From positions 200,675 to 264,674 of the forward strand of contig CAWHIF010000001.1 of NCBI GenBank assembly GCA_963829235.1: DNA of 64,000 nt, in the 5' to 3' direction. Shown here in pieces: positions 22,965-31,876 of the stretch. A program made the position numbers and the translations under genes. This DNA comes from Bog-756 sp963829235 (GTDB lineage Bacteria; Actinomycetota; Acidimicrobiia; Acidimicrobiales; RAAP-2). The notes under the pieces were generated by a model that saw only the letters and a list, made by a program, of their open reading frames with translations, ran no database searches and had not been told where the DNA came from. Positions within the stretch are counted from its first letter, which is position 1. Every line of letters begins with the position of its first letter.

Positions 22965-23998
22965 CTACTGCACCGGAAAAGCGGACCGGAGCAGTAGCCC
23001 CGAGAACATCTCCCTGCCGTTGTCGCGGTGGTTGTATCGCCAGACGTACTCGTTCACATAGCCCTGTAGCCACTTCGGGGACACCGCATGGTGGGTACCC
23101 GAGATCCCACGCTTGACCAGGGACCAGAACCCTTCGATCTGCTGGGTGTGAATGTGGTAGTTCGCCACGTACGAACCCCTGCTATGGCGCACCTTGTGGT
23201 GCTCCCAGCCGCTTTTGTCCATCCAGTCGTACATGCGGGAATCATCGGTGTAGATGGTGGCCCCGTCCTTGATCTGGTCGTCCATGAGCTGGACGACCCG
23301 CGATTGCATCTTTTTGGGCACCACGTAAGCAACGACCTTGCCGTAGTTGATGACGGTCGGCTTGGTCTTGCCGTCCTCCCACACCTTGTCGTTGCGCTGG
23401 ACCATGCCGAAGATGGGCGTCTTCTTGTCGTGAGCCCAGGAAACGGCCTGGGATTGGACCGTGAGACCCGGCTTCTGCCACTTGGCCCGGTCGGTAGCCC
23501 GAGGCTTGCCGCCCACGTACGTCTCGTCCATTTCGACCCGCTTGACGAGCTTCTCGTCGGGGTCCTGGTCCATCAGTTCGTTGCGGATCAGGTTGTACAT
23601 TCTCCACGCCGTCTTGTAGGTCACGCCGATCTCTCGCTCAAGTTGCTTGGCAGAAATGCCACAACGAGTGCTCGTCATCAGGTACATGGCGTAGAACCAC
23701 AGGTGCAGGCGCCGTGGACGACTTGTGAAAGATCGTGCCCGCTGTTGGGTGGACATGGAGCCCACAGGCCGTGCAGGTCCAGTCCTGGCGCTGCTGCTTG
23801 GCTGTGTACCGCTTGAACGTCCTCTCTGTCTCGCACCGCTCGCAGAACGCCGTGTTCCCCGTCTGGGGCGTATCGTGTCCGCCACAGCCAGTTCAGACAG
23901 GTTTCATCGTCTGGGAAGTCCGCCATGAACTCCAAGAGCGTGTACGTCGACTCGGAAGCCAACGCCCGTTGGGGGTTCTTGCGGTTACCAGGTGCCAT
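22965..23998 (-). pseudogene. IS1595/ISXO2-type transposase with two frameshifts
   Basis: The N-terminus (from ATG 23998) reads LLEFMADFPDDETCLNWLWRTRYAPDG. After one extra base near 23857-23860 it continues as a zinc ribbon (NTAFCERCETERTFKRYTA, TCTACGLHVHPTAGTIFHKS). After another near 23709-23714 it continues as LHLWFYAMYLMTSTRCGISAKQLEREIGVTYKTAWRM and the DDE-type core with VEMDETYVGGKPR, TIYTDDSRMYDWM and IEGFWSLVKRGISGTHHAVSPKWLQGYVNEYVWRYN. The three pieces together make a full-length transposase. Both breaks are single added bases in G/C runs, so they may be sequencing errors. The gene reads inward from the right inverted repeat. Confidence 0.88.
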
Positions 23999-24022
23999 GA
24001 GTCCATTCTCTACATGCTGGCC

Positions 24023-24047
24023 TTATACAGTCAAGGGATAGTTGCCC
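24023..24047 (-). repeat. Right terminal inverted repeat of the IS1595-like element
   Basis: This is the reverse complement of the left repeat apart from the two middle bases. It lies about 25 bp upstream of the transposase start, as expected for the transposase-proximal end. Confidence 0.8.
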
Positions 24048-24167
24048 TTTTGGTCACATGTCAATACGGTGTCGATCACCGGGCCCGCTGCCGGGGGCTT
24101 CGGATGGGAGCGGCCCATAGGGTCGAACCGGCCCGAACTGGCATAATCGGACGGTGGGGAGATCGAC

Positions 24168-25364
24168 ATGACCACCGTTACCCGCCGTGACACCCTGCTC
24201 CCCGACCCCGAGCCCAGGGCGGTCCGCTACACCGTGATCTCGGTCGACGACCACCTGGTCGAACCACCCGATATGTTCGAGGGCCGCCTGCCCCGGCGAT
24301 TCGCGGATCGGGCACCCAAGATCGTCGAGAACTCAAAGGGCTTCCAATTGTGGGAATTCGACGGGAACCTCTACTCACAGGTGGGGATGAACGCGGTGGC
24401 CGGGCGGCGGCCAGAGTGCATCACCTTGGAGCCGACCCGGTTCGAGGACATGCGTCGCGGGTGCTGGGACATCGATGCCCGCATCGCCGACATGGACATC
24501 AACGGAGTCTGGGCGTCCCTCAACTTCCCTTCACAGATCACCGGATTCTCAGGACGGGTGTTCTCCGGGGCCAAGGACCCCGAGTTGGGTCTGGCTGTCA
24601 CCCGGGCCTGGAACGACTGGCTCTACGACGCGTGGTGGCAGCCGTATCCCGACCGCATCATCCCCTGCGGCATCACCTTTCTCGCCGATCCCGAACTCGG
24701 GGCGACCGAGATCCGGCGCAACGCCGAACGGGGATTCCGATCGGTGACCCTTCCCGAGCGACCCCACCGGATCGGTTTGCCCAGCTTGTTCTCGGGGTAC
24801 TGGGAGCCGATCATCGCGGCCTGCGAGGAGACAGACACGGTCATCTCGCTCCACGTCGGCTCCTCGGGCATGCCCGACATGCCGCCCGACAGCCCCCTGG
24901 TCGCCCTCGGGGCCACCCTGTTCGGTCAGATGTCCCTGTCGGCCTGCGCCGAATGGATCTGGTCCGGCCTGCCGGCGCGCTACCCCCAGATCAAGATCGC
25001 CATGAGCGAAGGGGGGATCGGCTGGGTGGCCATGCTGCTCGACCGGCTCGACAACATCGTGGAGCGGTCGGGTTACGGGCGCGACTACGACCCGTCGGGG
25101 CTGCTACCCGCGGAGGTCCTGGCCCGGAACTTCTGGTTCTGCACCATCGACGACCCCTCCACCGTCGGTACACGCCACCGGATCGGAATCGATCGCATCA
25201 TGGTGGAGGTCGACTACCCCCACGGCGATTCGACGTGGCCCGACACCCAGGACGTCATCGAGCGGTGTTGGGGTCATCTCCCCGTCGAGGACCTGCGCAA
25301 GATGACCCATCTGAATGCGGCCCGGCTCTACCGGTGGCCCCTCCCCGACAATCCCGTTCCTTGA
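24168..25364 (+). CDS. Amidohydrolase-family (metal-dependent TIM-barrel) protein
   Basis: 398 residues. VISVDDHLVEPPDMFEGRLP carries the DxHxxE-like metal motif of the amidohydrolase-2/ACMSD group. Further landmarks are FPSQITGFSGRVF, VISLHVGSSGMPDMPPDSP (second metal His), IKIAMSEGGIGWVAMLLDRLD and the C-terminal MVEVDYPHGDSTWPDT, which has the Asp. These enzymes decarboxylate or hydrolyse aromatic or cyclic acids. It has GGGGAG 7 bases before ATG 24168 and is followed directly by a class II aldolase, a common pairing in actinobacterial degradation gene sets. The specific substrate is unknown. Confidence 0.88.
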   Translation: MTTVTRRDTLLPDPEPRAVRYTVISVDDHLVEPPDMFEGRLPRRFADRAPKIVENSKGFQLWEFDGNLYSQVGMNAVAGRRPECITLEPTRFEDMRRGCWDIDARIADMDINGVWASLNFPSQITGFSGRVFSGAKDPELGLAVTRAWNDWLYDAWWQPYPDRIIPCGITFLADPELGATEIRRNAERGFRSVTLPERPHRIGLPSLFSGYWEPIIAACEETDTVISLHVGSSGMPDMPPDSPLVALGATLFGQMSLSACAEWIWSGLPARYPQIKIAMSEGGIGWVAMLLDRLDNIVERSGYGRDYDPSGLLPAEVLARNFWFCTIDDPSTVGTRHRIGIDRIMVEVDYPHGDSTWPDTQDVIERCWGHLPVEDLRKMTHLNAARLYRWPLPDNPVP

Positions 25365-26133
25365 CCGTCTCGTGAACGGCACCCCGTTCGTTCCGACCGC
25401 AGGGTCGCTGCTGCCTGACCTGACGCCACGCCAGGAGCTCGTCCTCTTGGCCCGTACCCTGTGGCGGGAGGGCTACGACGACCACCTGGCCGGGCACATC
25501 ACCTACCGCCAGCCCGACGGGACGCTGCTGTGCAACCCGTGGCTCCTGCTCTGGGAGGAGATCAGGCCCGAGGACGTCCTCGTGATCGACCTCGACGGCA
25601 ACGTCCTCGACGGCCGGTGGCCGGTTCCCCTCGGCATTCCCCTCCATCTCGAGTTGCACCGGCAGCGCCCGGATGTGGTGGTGGCCGTCCACAGCCACCC
25701 GCGGTACGCGACCGTCTGGGCCGACCTGGCCCGGATCCCCCCGTGCTATGACCAGAGCTCGGCGCTGGGGGGCGGCGAGCTCGTCGTCGTGGACGAGTAC
25801 GACGGCCCGGTCAACGCCCACGACAGCGCGGCCCGGGCAGTGGCCTCGATGGGAAGCGCGGACATGGCCCTCCTGGCCAACCACGGCGTGTTCGTCACCG
25901 GTGGGAGCATCCGCGCCGCCCACCAGCGCGCCGTCGCCCTCGAGTACCGGTCCTCCAGGGCCTGGCATGTCGACGCCTTGGCACCCGGACGGGAGCTCCC
26001 CGACCCCGCCCGATCGTTCTTCCGCGCCTCCGACGGTGAAGGATTCATCGGGTTCTTCGAAGCTATGGCCAGGCACGAATTGCGGCTCGATCCGAGCTTG
26101 GTGGAGCCGCATCGCTCCGGGGAGCACGCCTAG
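25315..26133 (+). CDS. Class II aldolase/adducin-family protein
   Basis: Up to 272 residues. It shows LTPRQELVLLARTLWREGYDDHLAGHITYRQPDG, HSHPRYATVW with the metal-binding His pair, and LLANHGVFVTGGSIRAAHQRAVALEYRSS with the third His: the Zn-dependent aldolase fold of fuculose-phosphate aldolase-like enzymes and many decarboxylases. ATG 25315 overlaps the amidohydrolase by 50 bp; GTG 25372 avoids overlap and keeps the conserved domain, so the start is uncertain. It is likely co-expressed with the amidohydrolase. Confidence 0.85.
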   Translation: MRPGSTGGPSPTIPFLDRLVNGTPFVPTAGSLLPDLTPRQELVLLARTLWREGYDDHLAGHITYRQPDGTLLCNPWLLLWEEIRPEDVLVIDLDGNVLDGRWPVPLGIPLHLELHRQRPDVVVAVHSHPRYATVWADLARIPPCYDQSSALGGGELVVVDEYDGPVNAHDSAARAVASMGSADMALLANHGVFVTGGSIRAAHQRAVALEYRSSRAWHVDALAPGRELPDPARSFFRASDGEGFIGFFEAMARHELRLDPSLVEPHRSGEHA

Positions 26134-26242
26134 AACCGCAGCTCCGAACCAGCGAAGGCCGGCGATGCACCCTGTCCGCGGCCAGTGTGTACGCTTCAGC
26201 GTGGCTCCCGGAACGCGGAGCAGGCACTGAGGGGGATACCTG

Positions 26243-27169
26243 ATGAAGATTCGTAAGACGTCCAAGTGGCTGGCCTGCGTGGGGATCGTGGGAGCCGTCG
26301 GGGCCGGCGCAGCCTTCGGGCTGGTCGGTTCCGCCGGTGCCGCATCCAGCGCCTCCAGACCCGTCAAGCACGCTTCGGGTCCTCCGGTGACGACGGCGAC
26401 ATTCACCTTCAGCGTGTCGGTCAGCGGTCTCACCGCGTCACCGGTCGATGTGACCGGCACCGGCCAGGCCGATCTGGCCACCGATGAGGCGTCGTTGAGC
26501 GTCAACCTTCCGGCCGAGGTGGCCGGGTTGCTCCCCGGTGGGTCCGCGACACCCGAAACCGTCCAGGCCGTCCTGGCCAACGGCACGATCTACCTCGACG
26601 TTCCGAGTCTGCAGTCGTCGGTCGGCGAACCGTGGATCTCCGTGACGCTCCCGACCTCGGATGCCACCGCCCTCAACGGCGTCCTCTCCAAGGTCGCTTT
26701 CGCCCTCGGCAACGTCAGTGCCATCACCCAGTGGGCCCAGTCCCATCACGCCACCGTGACCTCGCTGGGTAGCTCTGTCGTGGACACCGTGCCGGTCACC
26801 GGCAGCCAGATCGCCGCCACCCTCGGCCGTCATGGGGCCACCATCAGCGCCACCTTGTGGGCCAACTCGTCGGATCAGCTGGTCCAGGCGGACGTGACCG
26901 CGTCGGCGAGCACGAAGAAGCACCAGCTCGGTGTCACGGCCTCCCTCGACCTGAGCGGGTACGGCGATCCCGTGACCATCGCCGTGCCACCATCCGCGCA
27001 GGTGAAGGCGATCCCGTTTGCCACCGTCGAGTCGCTCATCGGATCACTCCTGCCCACCGGCGGGCATGGCGGGCATCACGGGCATCACCCGAAGCACGGG
27101 AAGCACGGGACTCACCACGGCAAGCGCGTGCTTGGCGTGCTCAGTCTGCTCGGCGCCTCGCGCAGCTGA
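26243..27169 (+). CDS. Secreted protein, LppX/LprG-like fold suspected, with His-rich tail
   Basis: 308 residues. A classical signal peptide (KIRKTSKWLACVGIVGAVGAGAAFGLVGSAGAA) is present without a lipobox Cys. The mature part is beta-rich (TFTFSVSVSGLTASPVDVTGTGQADL, ANGTIYLDVPSLQSSVGEPWISVTLP, YGDPVTIAVPPSAQV). This recalls the half-barrel of mycobacterial LppX/LprG lipid carriers, though the match is only by pattern. The C-terminus GGHGGHHGHHPKHGKHGTHHGK could bind metal. GAGG-like purines precede the ATG. Confidence 0.7.
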   Translation: MKIRKTSKWLACVGIVGAVGAGAAFGLVGSAGAASSASRPVKHASGPPVTTATFTFSVSVSGLTASPVDVTGTGQADLATDEASLSVNLPAEVAGLLPGGSATPETVQAVLANGTIYLDVPSLQSSVGEPWISVTLPTSDATALNGVLSKVAFALGNVSAITQWAQSHHATVTSLGSSVVDTVPVTGSQIAATLGRHGATISATLWANSSDQLVQADVTASASTKKHQLGVTASLDLSGYGDPVTIAVPPSAQVKAIPFATVESLIGSLLPTGGHGGHHGHHPKHGKHGTHHGKRVLGVLSLLGASRS

Positions 27170-27259
27170 CCCGGATCCTCGGGTGACGCGGCGGCCGGAG
27201 GCGGGCTGAGCCGGAACGGGCAGGGGGCCGGGGCCCGAAGCTGAGGCCGAAGCAAGACC

Positions 27260-29191
27260 ATGTCCCGACGCCTTCATCTCGTACTCTCGGTCTTCCGCTC
27301 CGCGTTCGGGAACCCCACGCTCCGGCGCGTGGGTACGGCCTATGCCCTGTTCGCCACGGCGGAGTTCGGGATCTGGCTCATCCTGCTGGTCTTCGCCTAT
27401 GAGAAGGGCGGCCCGACCGCGGGCACGACGATGGTCCTCGTGCAGCTCATCCCCTGCATCGTGCTCGCCCCGTTCATTGGATCCTTCGCCGACCGCCGTC
27501 GCCCGAGCCGGGTGCTCGTCAACAGCTACGGGCTCCAGGCGGCATCGTTCGCCGCCGTCGCCGTCGGCATCGGAGTCGGTGCGCCCACCGTTGTGATCTA
27601 TCTGCTGGCCCCGCTCACCTCGCTCACCATGACCCCCACCCGGCCGGCCCAGGCGGCCCTCCTCCCGGCCATCGTGCGCACGCCGGACGAGCTCACCGCG
27701 GCCAACGTCATGACCGGGTGGACCGAGGGTGGCGCGAGCCTGCTCGGACCGGCCATCGCCGGCATCGTCCTGGCCGTGAGCGGCCAGACCCTCGCCGTGG
27801 CGGTGATGGGCGCCCTGGTCGCGGTGTCCACGGTCCTGGTCATCGGCGTCGCCGGCCCCTTGGCCGCGGTGCAGACCGACGAGGTGACGGCCACATCCCC
27901 GGCGCCTCCCGGCCCCGACGACGGGCGGGCGGGCGGGCGTGACGAAACCTCCGGGCGCGACGGACCGGCGGGCACGGCGGGCACGGGGGGGATCGGCGAA
28001 CCGGCGGGGATCGGCGAACCGGCGGGCACGGGGGGGATCGGCGAACCGGGGGGTACGGCGGGTACGGCGGGGATCGGCGAACCGGGGGGTACGGCGGGGA
28101 TCGGCGAACCGGGGGGTACGGGGGGGATCGGCGAACCGGGGGGGATCGGCGAACCGGCGGGTACGGCGGGTACGGCGGCACCGGACTCGATCACGGCGGG
28201 AGCCCGGTCCACCCTGGCCACCATCCTGCGCAATCCACAACTGCGCGTGCTCCTCACGCTCCACTCCTTCTACTTCGTTCTCATCGGCTCGCTCGACCTG
28301 CTCTGCGTCATCCTGGCCCTCACCATCCTCCACCTGGGTGCGGGCGGTGCCGGCTACCTGAACGCCGCGCTTGGCGCCGGGGCCCTGCTCGCCGGCTTTG
28401 TCACCGCATTCCTGGTCGGCCGTAGTCACCTCTCCCGGACACTCATCCTCTCGTTGACCGTGTCGGTCGGCGCCCTTGCTCTCATCGCCGTCGTCCCGAG
28501 GGCCGTGGCGGCCTTCCTCCTGATCGCCACCGTCGGCCTGGCCGGGACCGTCTTCGACATCACTGGCCGCACCCTCTTGCAGCGAGCCGCCCCGCCCGAC
28601 GCCATCGCCGGGGCGTTCTCCATCTTCGAGGCCACCACCGATTTCGGCCTGGCCGCCGGCGCCGTACTGGTACGGGTGGGCATCGCGGTCGGCGGCGTGC
28701 GGGCCGCGCTGGTCGCCCCGGCAGTCCTGTCCGTGCTCCTCGTGTCCTGCCTCTGGCGGCAGCTGATGAAGATCGATGCGGGGGCCACCATTCCCCACGT
28801 GGAGATACAGCTATTGCGGTCTCTGCCGATCTTCGCCGCCCTGAGCCCGCCTTCACTCGAGGGCGTGGCCCGGGAACTCGAGTCGCACCCAGTTTCGGCC
28901 GGCACGGTCGTAATCACTGAGGGCGAGCAGGGCGGGCACTACTACGCGGTTGCTGACGGCAGGCTGGCCGTCACCCGCTCGGGCATCGACGTCGGGACGG
29001 TCGGGCGCGGGGACGGCTTTGGCGAGATCGCCCTCGTGCGCGACGTGCCGCGGCAGGCCACAGTGACCGCCGTGACCGACTGCCTCCTCTTCTCGCTCGA
29101 CAAGGCCCAGTTCGTCACGACGCTGTCCGGCCATGCATCGGCCGCTTCGGCCGTCAGCGACGTAGTCAACCAGCACCTTTCCGACGACTAG
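27260..29191 (+). CDS. MFS transporter fused to a cyclic nucleotide-binding domain
   Basis: 643 residues. There are about six spans in residues 15-200, then a cytoplasmic loop with a Gly-rich repeat (GIGEPGGTA type, residues ~230-310), then a further six spans (LLTLHSFYFVLIGSLDLLCVILALTILHLG onward). SFADRRRPSRV is the MFS loop 2-3 motif. The last ~130 residues form a cNMP-binding/CAP_ED barrel: LLRSLPIFAALSPPSLEGVARELESHPVSAGTVVITEGEQGGHYYAVADGRLAV, GFGEIALVRDVPRQATVTAVTD. The phosphate-binding cassette FGEIALVRDVPRQATV is intact, so it may sense cAMP or a similar ligand. The substrate is unknown. Confidence 0.88.
   Translation: MSRRLHLVLSVFRSAFGNPTLRRVGTAYALFATAEFGIWLILLVFAYEKGGPTAGTTMVLVQLIPCIVLAPFIGSFADRRRPSRVLVNSYGLQAASFAAVAVGIGVGAPTVVIYLLAPLTSLTMTPTRPAQAALLPAIVRTPDELTAANVMTGWTEGGASLLGPAIAGIVLAVSGQTLAVAVMGALVAVSTVLVIGVAGPLAAVQTDEVTATSPAPPGPDDGRAGGRDETSGRDGPAGTAGTGGIGEPAGIGEPAGTGGIGEPGGTAGTAGIGEPGGTAGIGEPGGTGGIGEPGGIGEPAGTAGTAAPDSITAGARSTLATILRNPQLRVLLTLHSFYFVLIGSLDLLCVILALTILHLGAGGAGYLNAALGAGALLAGFVTAFLVGRSHLSRTLILSLTVSVGALALIAVVPRAVAAFLLIATVGLAGTVFDITGRTLLQRAAPPDAIAGAFSIFEATTDFGLAAGAVLVRVGIAVGGVRAALVAPAVLSVLLVSCLWRQLMKIDAGATIPHVEIQLLRSLPIFAALSPPSLEGVARELESHPVSAGTVVITEGEQGGHYYAVADGRLAVTRSGIDVGTVGRGDGFGEIALVRDVPRQATVTAVTDCLLFSLDKAQFVTTLSGHASAASAVSDVVNQHLSDD
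27982..28169 (+). repeat. In-gene tandem repeat in the MFS central loop
   Basis: Multiple copies of a unit around GGGGATCGGCGAACCGG, coding for GIGEPGG/GIGEPAG, mixed with short GGTACGGCG runs. It keeps the frame throughout and enlarges only the cytoplasmic loop. Confidence 0.85.
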
Positions 29192-29248
29192 TAGGACCTG
29201 CCTGCGAAGTTCTAGCGCCGAGCGCATGGCGCCCCGCCGAACGGCAGG

Positions 29249-29271
29249 GGCCCCGGGCCGTGGCCGGGGCC
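29249..29271 (+). terminator. Possible GC hairpin terminator after the MFS-cNMP gene
   Basis: GGCCCCGG, a 7-base loop and CCGGGGCC form an 8-bp stem, 58 bp after the stop. There is no U-tract, which is common in high-GC actinobacteria but makes the call weak. Confidence 0.35.
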
Positions 29272-29314
29272 GGGTCCGGGTCCGGTTGTTACACCCCCCT
29301 GGAAACATCTGGCC

Positions 29315-30988
29315 ATGACCCCGGTGGCCGGTGCAGTGAAGGAGAGTGTGGCGGGCGGCACCGCTGGTGCTGCCGCTGTCGCCGGTCCTGAAACCGGCCT
29401 CGGGGCCCGGTTGGAGGTGGCCCGTTCCGCTCTGGCCTCGGTGGTGGCGGACCTCGACCCGGCCCGGCTGACCGGGGCCGACGCCGCCGGGCTCTATGCG
29501 TCCCTGGTCGGCCTCGAGCGCCTGGTGGTGGCGGGCAAGACCCTGTTGGCCCCCCGGATCGAGGGCTCGGGGGTGTGGCGGGACGGAGGGCACCGCTCGG
29601 CCGCGGTGATGCTGGCCTCCTTGGAGGGGGTGGCCATCGGTCAGGCCCAGAACACCCTTGTCAACGGGCAGCGCCTCTCACAGTTGCCCGGGACCGAAGC
29701 GGCGCTGCGCACCGGGGTGCTCTCGGGACCGAAGGTCACCGAGCTGACCGGGGCCGGCATCCTCGCCCCCGAACGGGAGCAAGAGCTGCTGGCCGGGGCC
29801 GAGGAGGCTCCCCTCCAGGCGGTGCGGGAGCGGTGCCAGCGGTCCCGGGCCACCTCGGGGTCAGAGGATCCCCGGGCCAGGGTCGTCCGCATCCGAGCGG
29901 CCCGGTACTTCTCGTCGTGGACCGACGGCGAGGGGGCCTTTTGCTACCAGGGCCGGGACACCCTCGACCGGGGGGCCCAGATCCTCTCCCACCTGGACCA
30001 GGTGGCCACCCGGCTGCGCCGGACCCGACGGGCGGCCGGTGACGAACAGGACGGTCCCGAACGGGCGGTCCGAGCCGACGCCTTCTACGCCCTTCTCACA
30101 AGACGCCACCCCGACACCGGGGCACCGCTTTCGCCCCGGCCCCGGCCCACCTCGGCCACCGGCTCGGCTTCGGGGCCGGATCCCGGGCGCGAAGGCGACG
30201 GCGACGCCGGGGCCGACGCCGACGCCGACGCCGGGGTCGAGGACACCTCATCCGGAGCCACCGCCGGGGCCGACGCCGACGCCGGGGTCGAGGACACCTC
30301 CGGCCGGGACACCGGCGATGCCACCTCCGGCCGGGACACCGGCGATGCCACCTCCGGCCGGGACACCTCAGATGCCACCGCCTCCGGGGACACCACCGAT
30401 GCCACGGCCCCAACCGGTGGCCGACCACCGGACGACCCGTCCTTGCTCATCGACGGGCCTCCGACCTGTTCGGTGATCGTCCGGGTGGACCGGGACGCCC
30501 TGCTGCGCGGACACACCGAGGGCGACGAGTGCTGCGAGATCGACAACCAGGGTCCCATCCCGGTGGCCATGGCGAGGGACCTGGCCAACGACTCGTTCCT
30601 GCGCATCGTCTTCCACGAGGCCGGGGACATCCGGGCCGTCTGCCACCTGGGTCGCACCATCAACCAACAGCTGCGGACGGCCCTCGTCTTCCGGGACAGC
30701 ACCTGTGTGGTGCCCGGGTGTGGGACCTCCTTCGGGCTCGAGATCGACCACATCGTCCCCTTTGCCGAGGGCGGGCCCACCACCCTCGACAATCTGGCCC
30801 TGCTCTGTCACCACCACCACTTCCTCAAGACCTATGAGGGCTGGGTCCTGTCCAGCGAGGGGACCGGACCGATGGGCACACCCCGGTGGCGATTCGAACC
30901 CCAACCGGCCTTCGGGCAGGAACCGGGCCTCGGGATGGACACCGACGAGGAAAGGGACAAGCGGAAACGGGACAGACGGAACGAATGA
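29315..30988 (+). CDS. DUF222/13E12-type protein with C-terminal HNH nuclease domain
   Basis: 557 residues. The N-terminal ~230 residues are the DUF222 helical region (LEVARSALASVVADLDPARLTGADAAGLYASLVGLERLVVAGKTLLAPRI, HRSAAVMLASLEGVAIGQAQNTL). A low-complexity linker (residues ~270-370) repeats DADAGVEDTS and SGRDTGDAT units. The HNH domain is CVVPGCGTSFGLEIDHIVPFAEGGPTTLDNLALLCHHHHFLKT with paired Cys, DH and the final His. These actinobacterial multicopy proteins resemble the 13E12 repeat family of Mycobacterium. Their role is not settled, but nuclease and mobile-intron-like ancestry is suspected. Confidence 0.9.
   Translation: MTPVAGAVKESVAGGTAGAAAVAGPETGLGARLEVARSALASVVADLDPARLTGADAAGLYASLVGLERLVVAGKTLLAPRIEGSGVWRDGGHRSAAVMLASLEGVAIGQAQNTLVNGQRLSQLPGTEAALRTGVLSGPKVTELTGAGILAPEREQELLAGAEEAPLQAVRERCQRSRATSGSEDPRARVVRIRAARYFSSWTDGEGAFCYQGRDTLDRGAQILSHLDQVATRLRRTRRAAGDEQDGPERAVRADAFYALLTRRHPDTGAPLSPRPRPTSATGSASGPDPGREGDGDAGADADADAGVEDTSSGATAGADADAGVEDTSGRDTGDATSGRDTGDATSGRDTSDATASGDTTDATAPTGGRPPDDPSLLIDGPPTCSVIVRVDRDALLRGHTEGDECCEIDNQGPIPVAMARDLANDSFLRIVFHEAGDIRAVCHLGRTINQQLRTALVFRDSTCVVPGCGTSFGLEIDHIVPFAEGGPTTLDNLALLCHHHHFLKTYEGWVLSSEGTGPMGTPRWRFEPQPAFGQEPGLGMDTDEERDKRKRDRRNE
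30205..30390 (+). repeat. In-gene tandem repeats in the DUF222-HNH linker
   Basis: Two blocks: GCCGACGCCGACGCC-type units (GADADAG) and three copies of about 24 bp around CCACCTCCGGCCGGGACACC (SGRDTGDAT). All keep the reading frame. Confidence 0.8.
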
Positions 30989-31166
30989 GTCTGCGCAAAT
31001 CCGGTGGTGCCGACGGACATTTCGTCGAGATCGAGATCGGGATCGGCTGGGGCGAAGGTACTTGGAGCCCGGCGGGAGTTGCAGACGAGGCGCAGCCCCG
31101 ACCCCAAGGAGCAGGCCGCAGTCCGGAAAGATCGATCTGGCTGGCCGCAGATGCCTCCGATCCGAT

Positions 31167-31736
31167 CTAGGACGTCATACCGCCCAAACCGACCAGACCG
31201 CGGGCCAGTTCGATCTCGCCCATGTGACGGAGGCCGTGCTGGTAGATCCAGCACTCGGCCGCATCGAGCAGGGTGATGCCGTCGGGCCCGGCCACCCGGG
31301 CGCTGTAGGTGCTCGCCACCTGGGGAGGGAACGGGCGACCGACGACAACTCTCGCGAGTTCGACCGGGTCGAGATCAGCGAGCCACGCTTCGGTCCGGGC
31401 GAAGACCGCACCCATGTACTGCTGAAACGCCGCATAGTCCCCGATGCGCTGATGGACCATCTCCGCCACGGTCCGGTGCTTTCCGTGGTCGGCGATGGCC
31501 GGCTGTACCCTCGACTCCCAGTCGTCGTCCCAGATGGGCGGCGTACCGGTCATCAACATGAACGACGCATCCATCATGTTGACGATGTGGAACAGGCTGA
31601 AGGCGATGGGCAGCACCCCCTCGCGCTCGAAGTGGTTGACCTGGTCGACGTTCATGCTCGTCACCGCGTCGTGGTAGAGCGAGTGCATTGCGTGCATGCG
31701 CCGCCGGAGAGAATCGAGTGCCAGCTCGCCTGCCAT
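31167..31736 (-). CDS. DinB-family (four-helix metal) protein
   Basis: 189 residues. It has LRRRMHAMHSLYHDAVTSMNVDQVNHFEREGVLPIAFSLFHIVNMMDASFMLMTG with His in the second helix, and WIYQHGLRHMGEIELARGLVG with His near the C-terminus: the spacing of DinB/YfiT-like four-helix bundles that bind a metal. Such proteins include thiol transferases (mycothiol- or bacillithiol-dependent), and many are uncharacterised. It is divergent from the TetR gene at 31877 across a 140-bp gap, so it may be a target of that regulator (inference). Confidence 0.75.
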   Translation of the reverse strand: MAGELALDSLRRRMHAMHSLYHDAVTSMNVDQVNHFEREGVLPIAFSLFHIVNMMDASFMLMTGTPPIWDDDWESRVQPAIADHGKHRTVAEMVHQRIGDYAAFQQYMGAVFARTEAWLADLDPVELARVVVGRPFPPQVASTYSARVAGPDGITLLDAAECWIYQHGLRHMGEIELARGLVGLGGMTS

Positions 31737-31876
31737 CTTCCTCCTCGCCGGGCCGAAGTCGCACAGCGCCCGGGCTCGTCACGTTCCCCGCCAGGCTAGG
31801 CCACGGACGTACCCGGCAGCGCGCCGGCCCGGTGATCTGTGCCGGAACCCGGCCGGCCGGTAATCTGGCGGTCACG

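Larger units (their letters stand above)
18786..24059. mobile_element. IS1595-like transposon of about 5.3 kb with passenger genes
   Basis: The ends carry inverted repeats with a 15-nt identical core, GGGCAACTATCCCTT, at 18798-18812 and reversed at 24033-24047. A 2-nt gap and CTGTATAA follow on both sides (23 of 25 positions identical). Just outside lie GGTGACCT (18786-18793) and GGTCACAT (24052-24059): either a 6/8 decayed target duplication or an extension of the repeats. The right end holds an ISXO2/IS1595-type transposase gene reading inward. The cargo is an unknown membrane protein, an HNH-like zinc protein, two small proteins, a split HNH gene and a ribbon-helix-helix protein, of clearly lower GC than the flanks. 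A later ISL3 insertion is nested inside. Passenger genes are known in the IS1595 family. Confidence 0.75.

Noticed and set aside
23088..23816. Plus-strand frame opposite the IS1595 transposase
   Set aside because: His/Val/Leu shadow with no family resemblance; the minus strand carries the DDE-type motifs.
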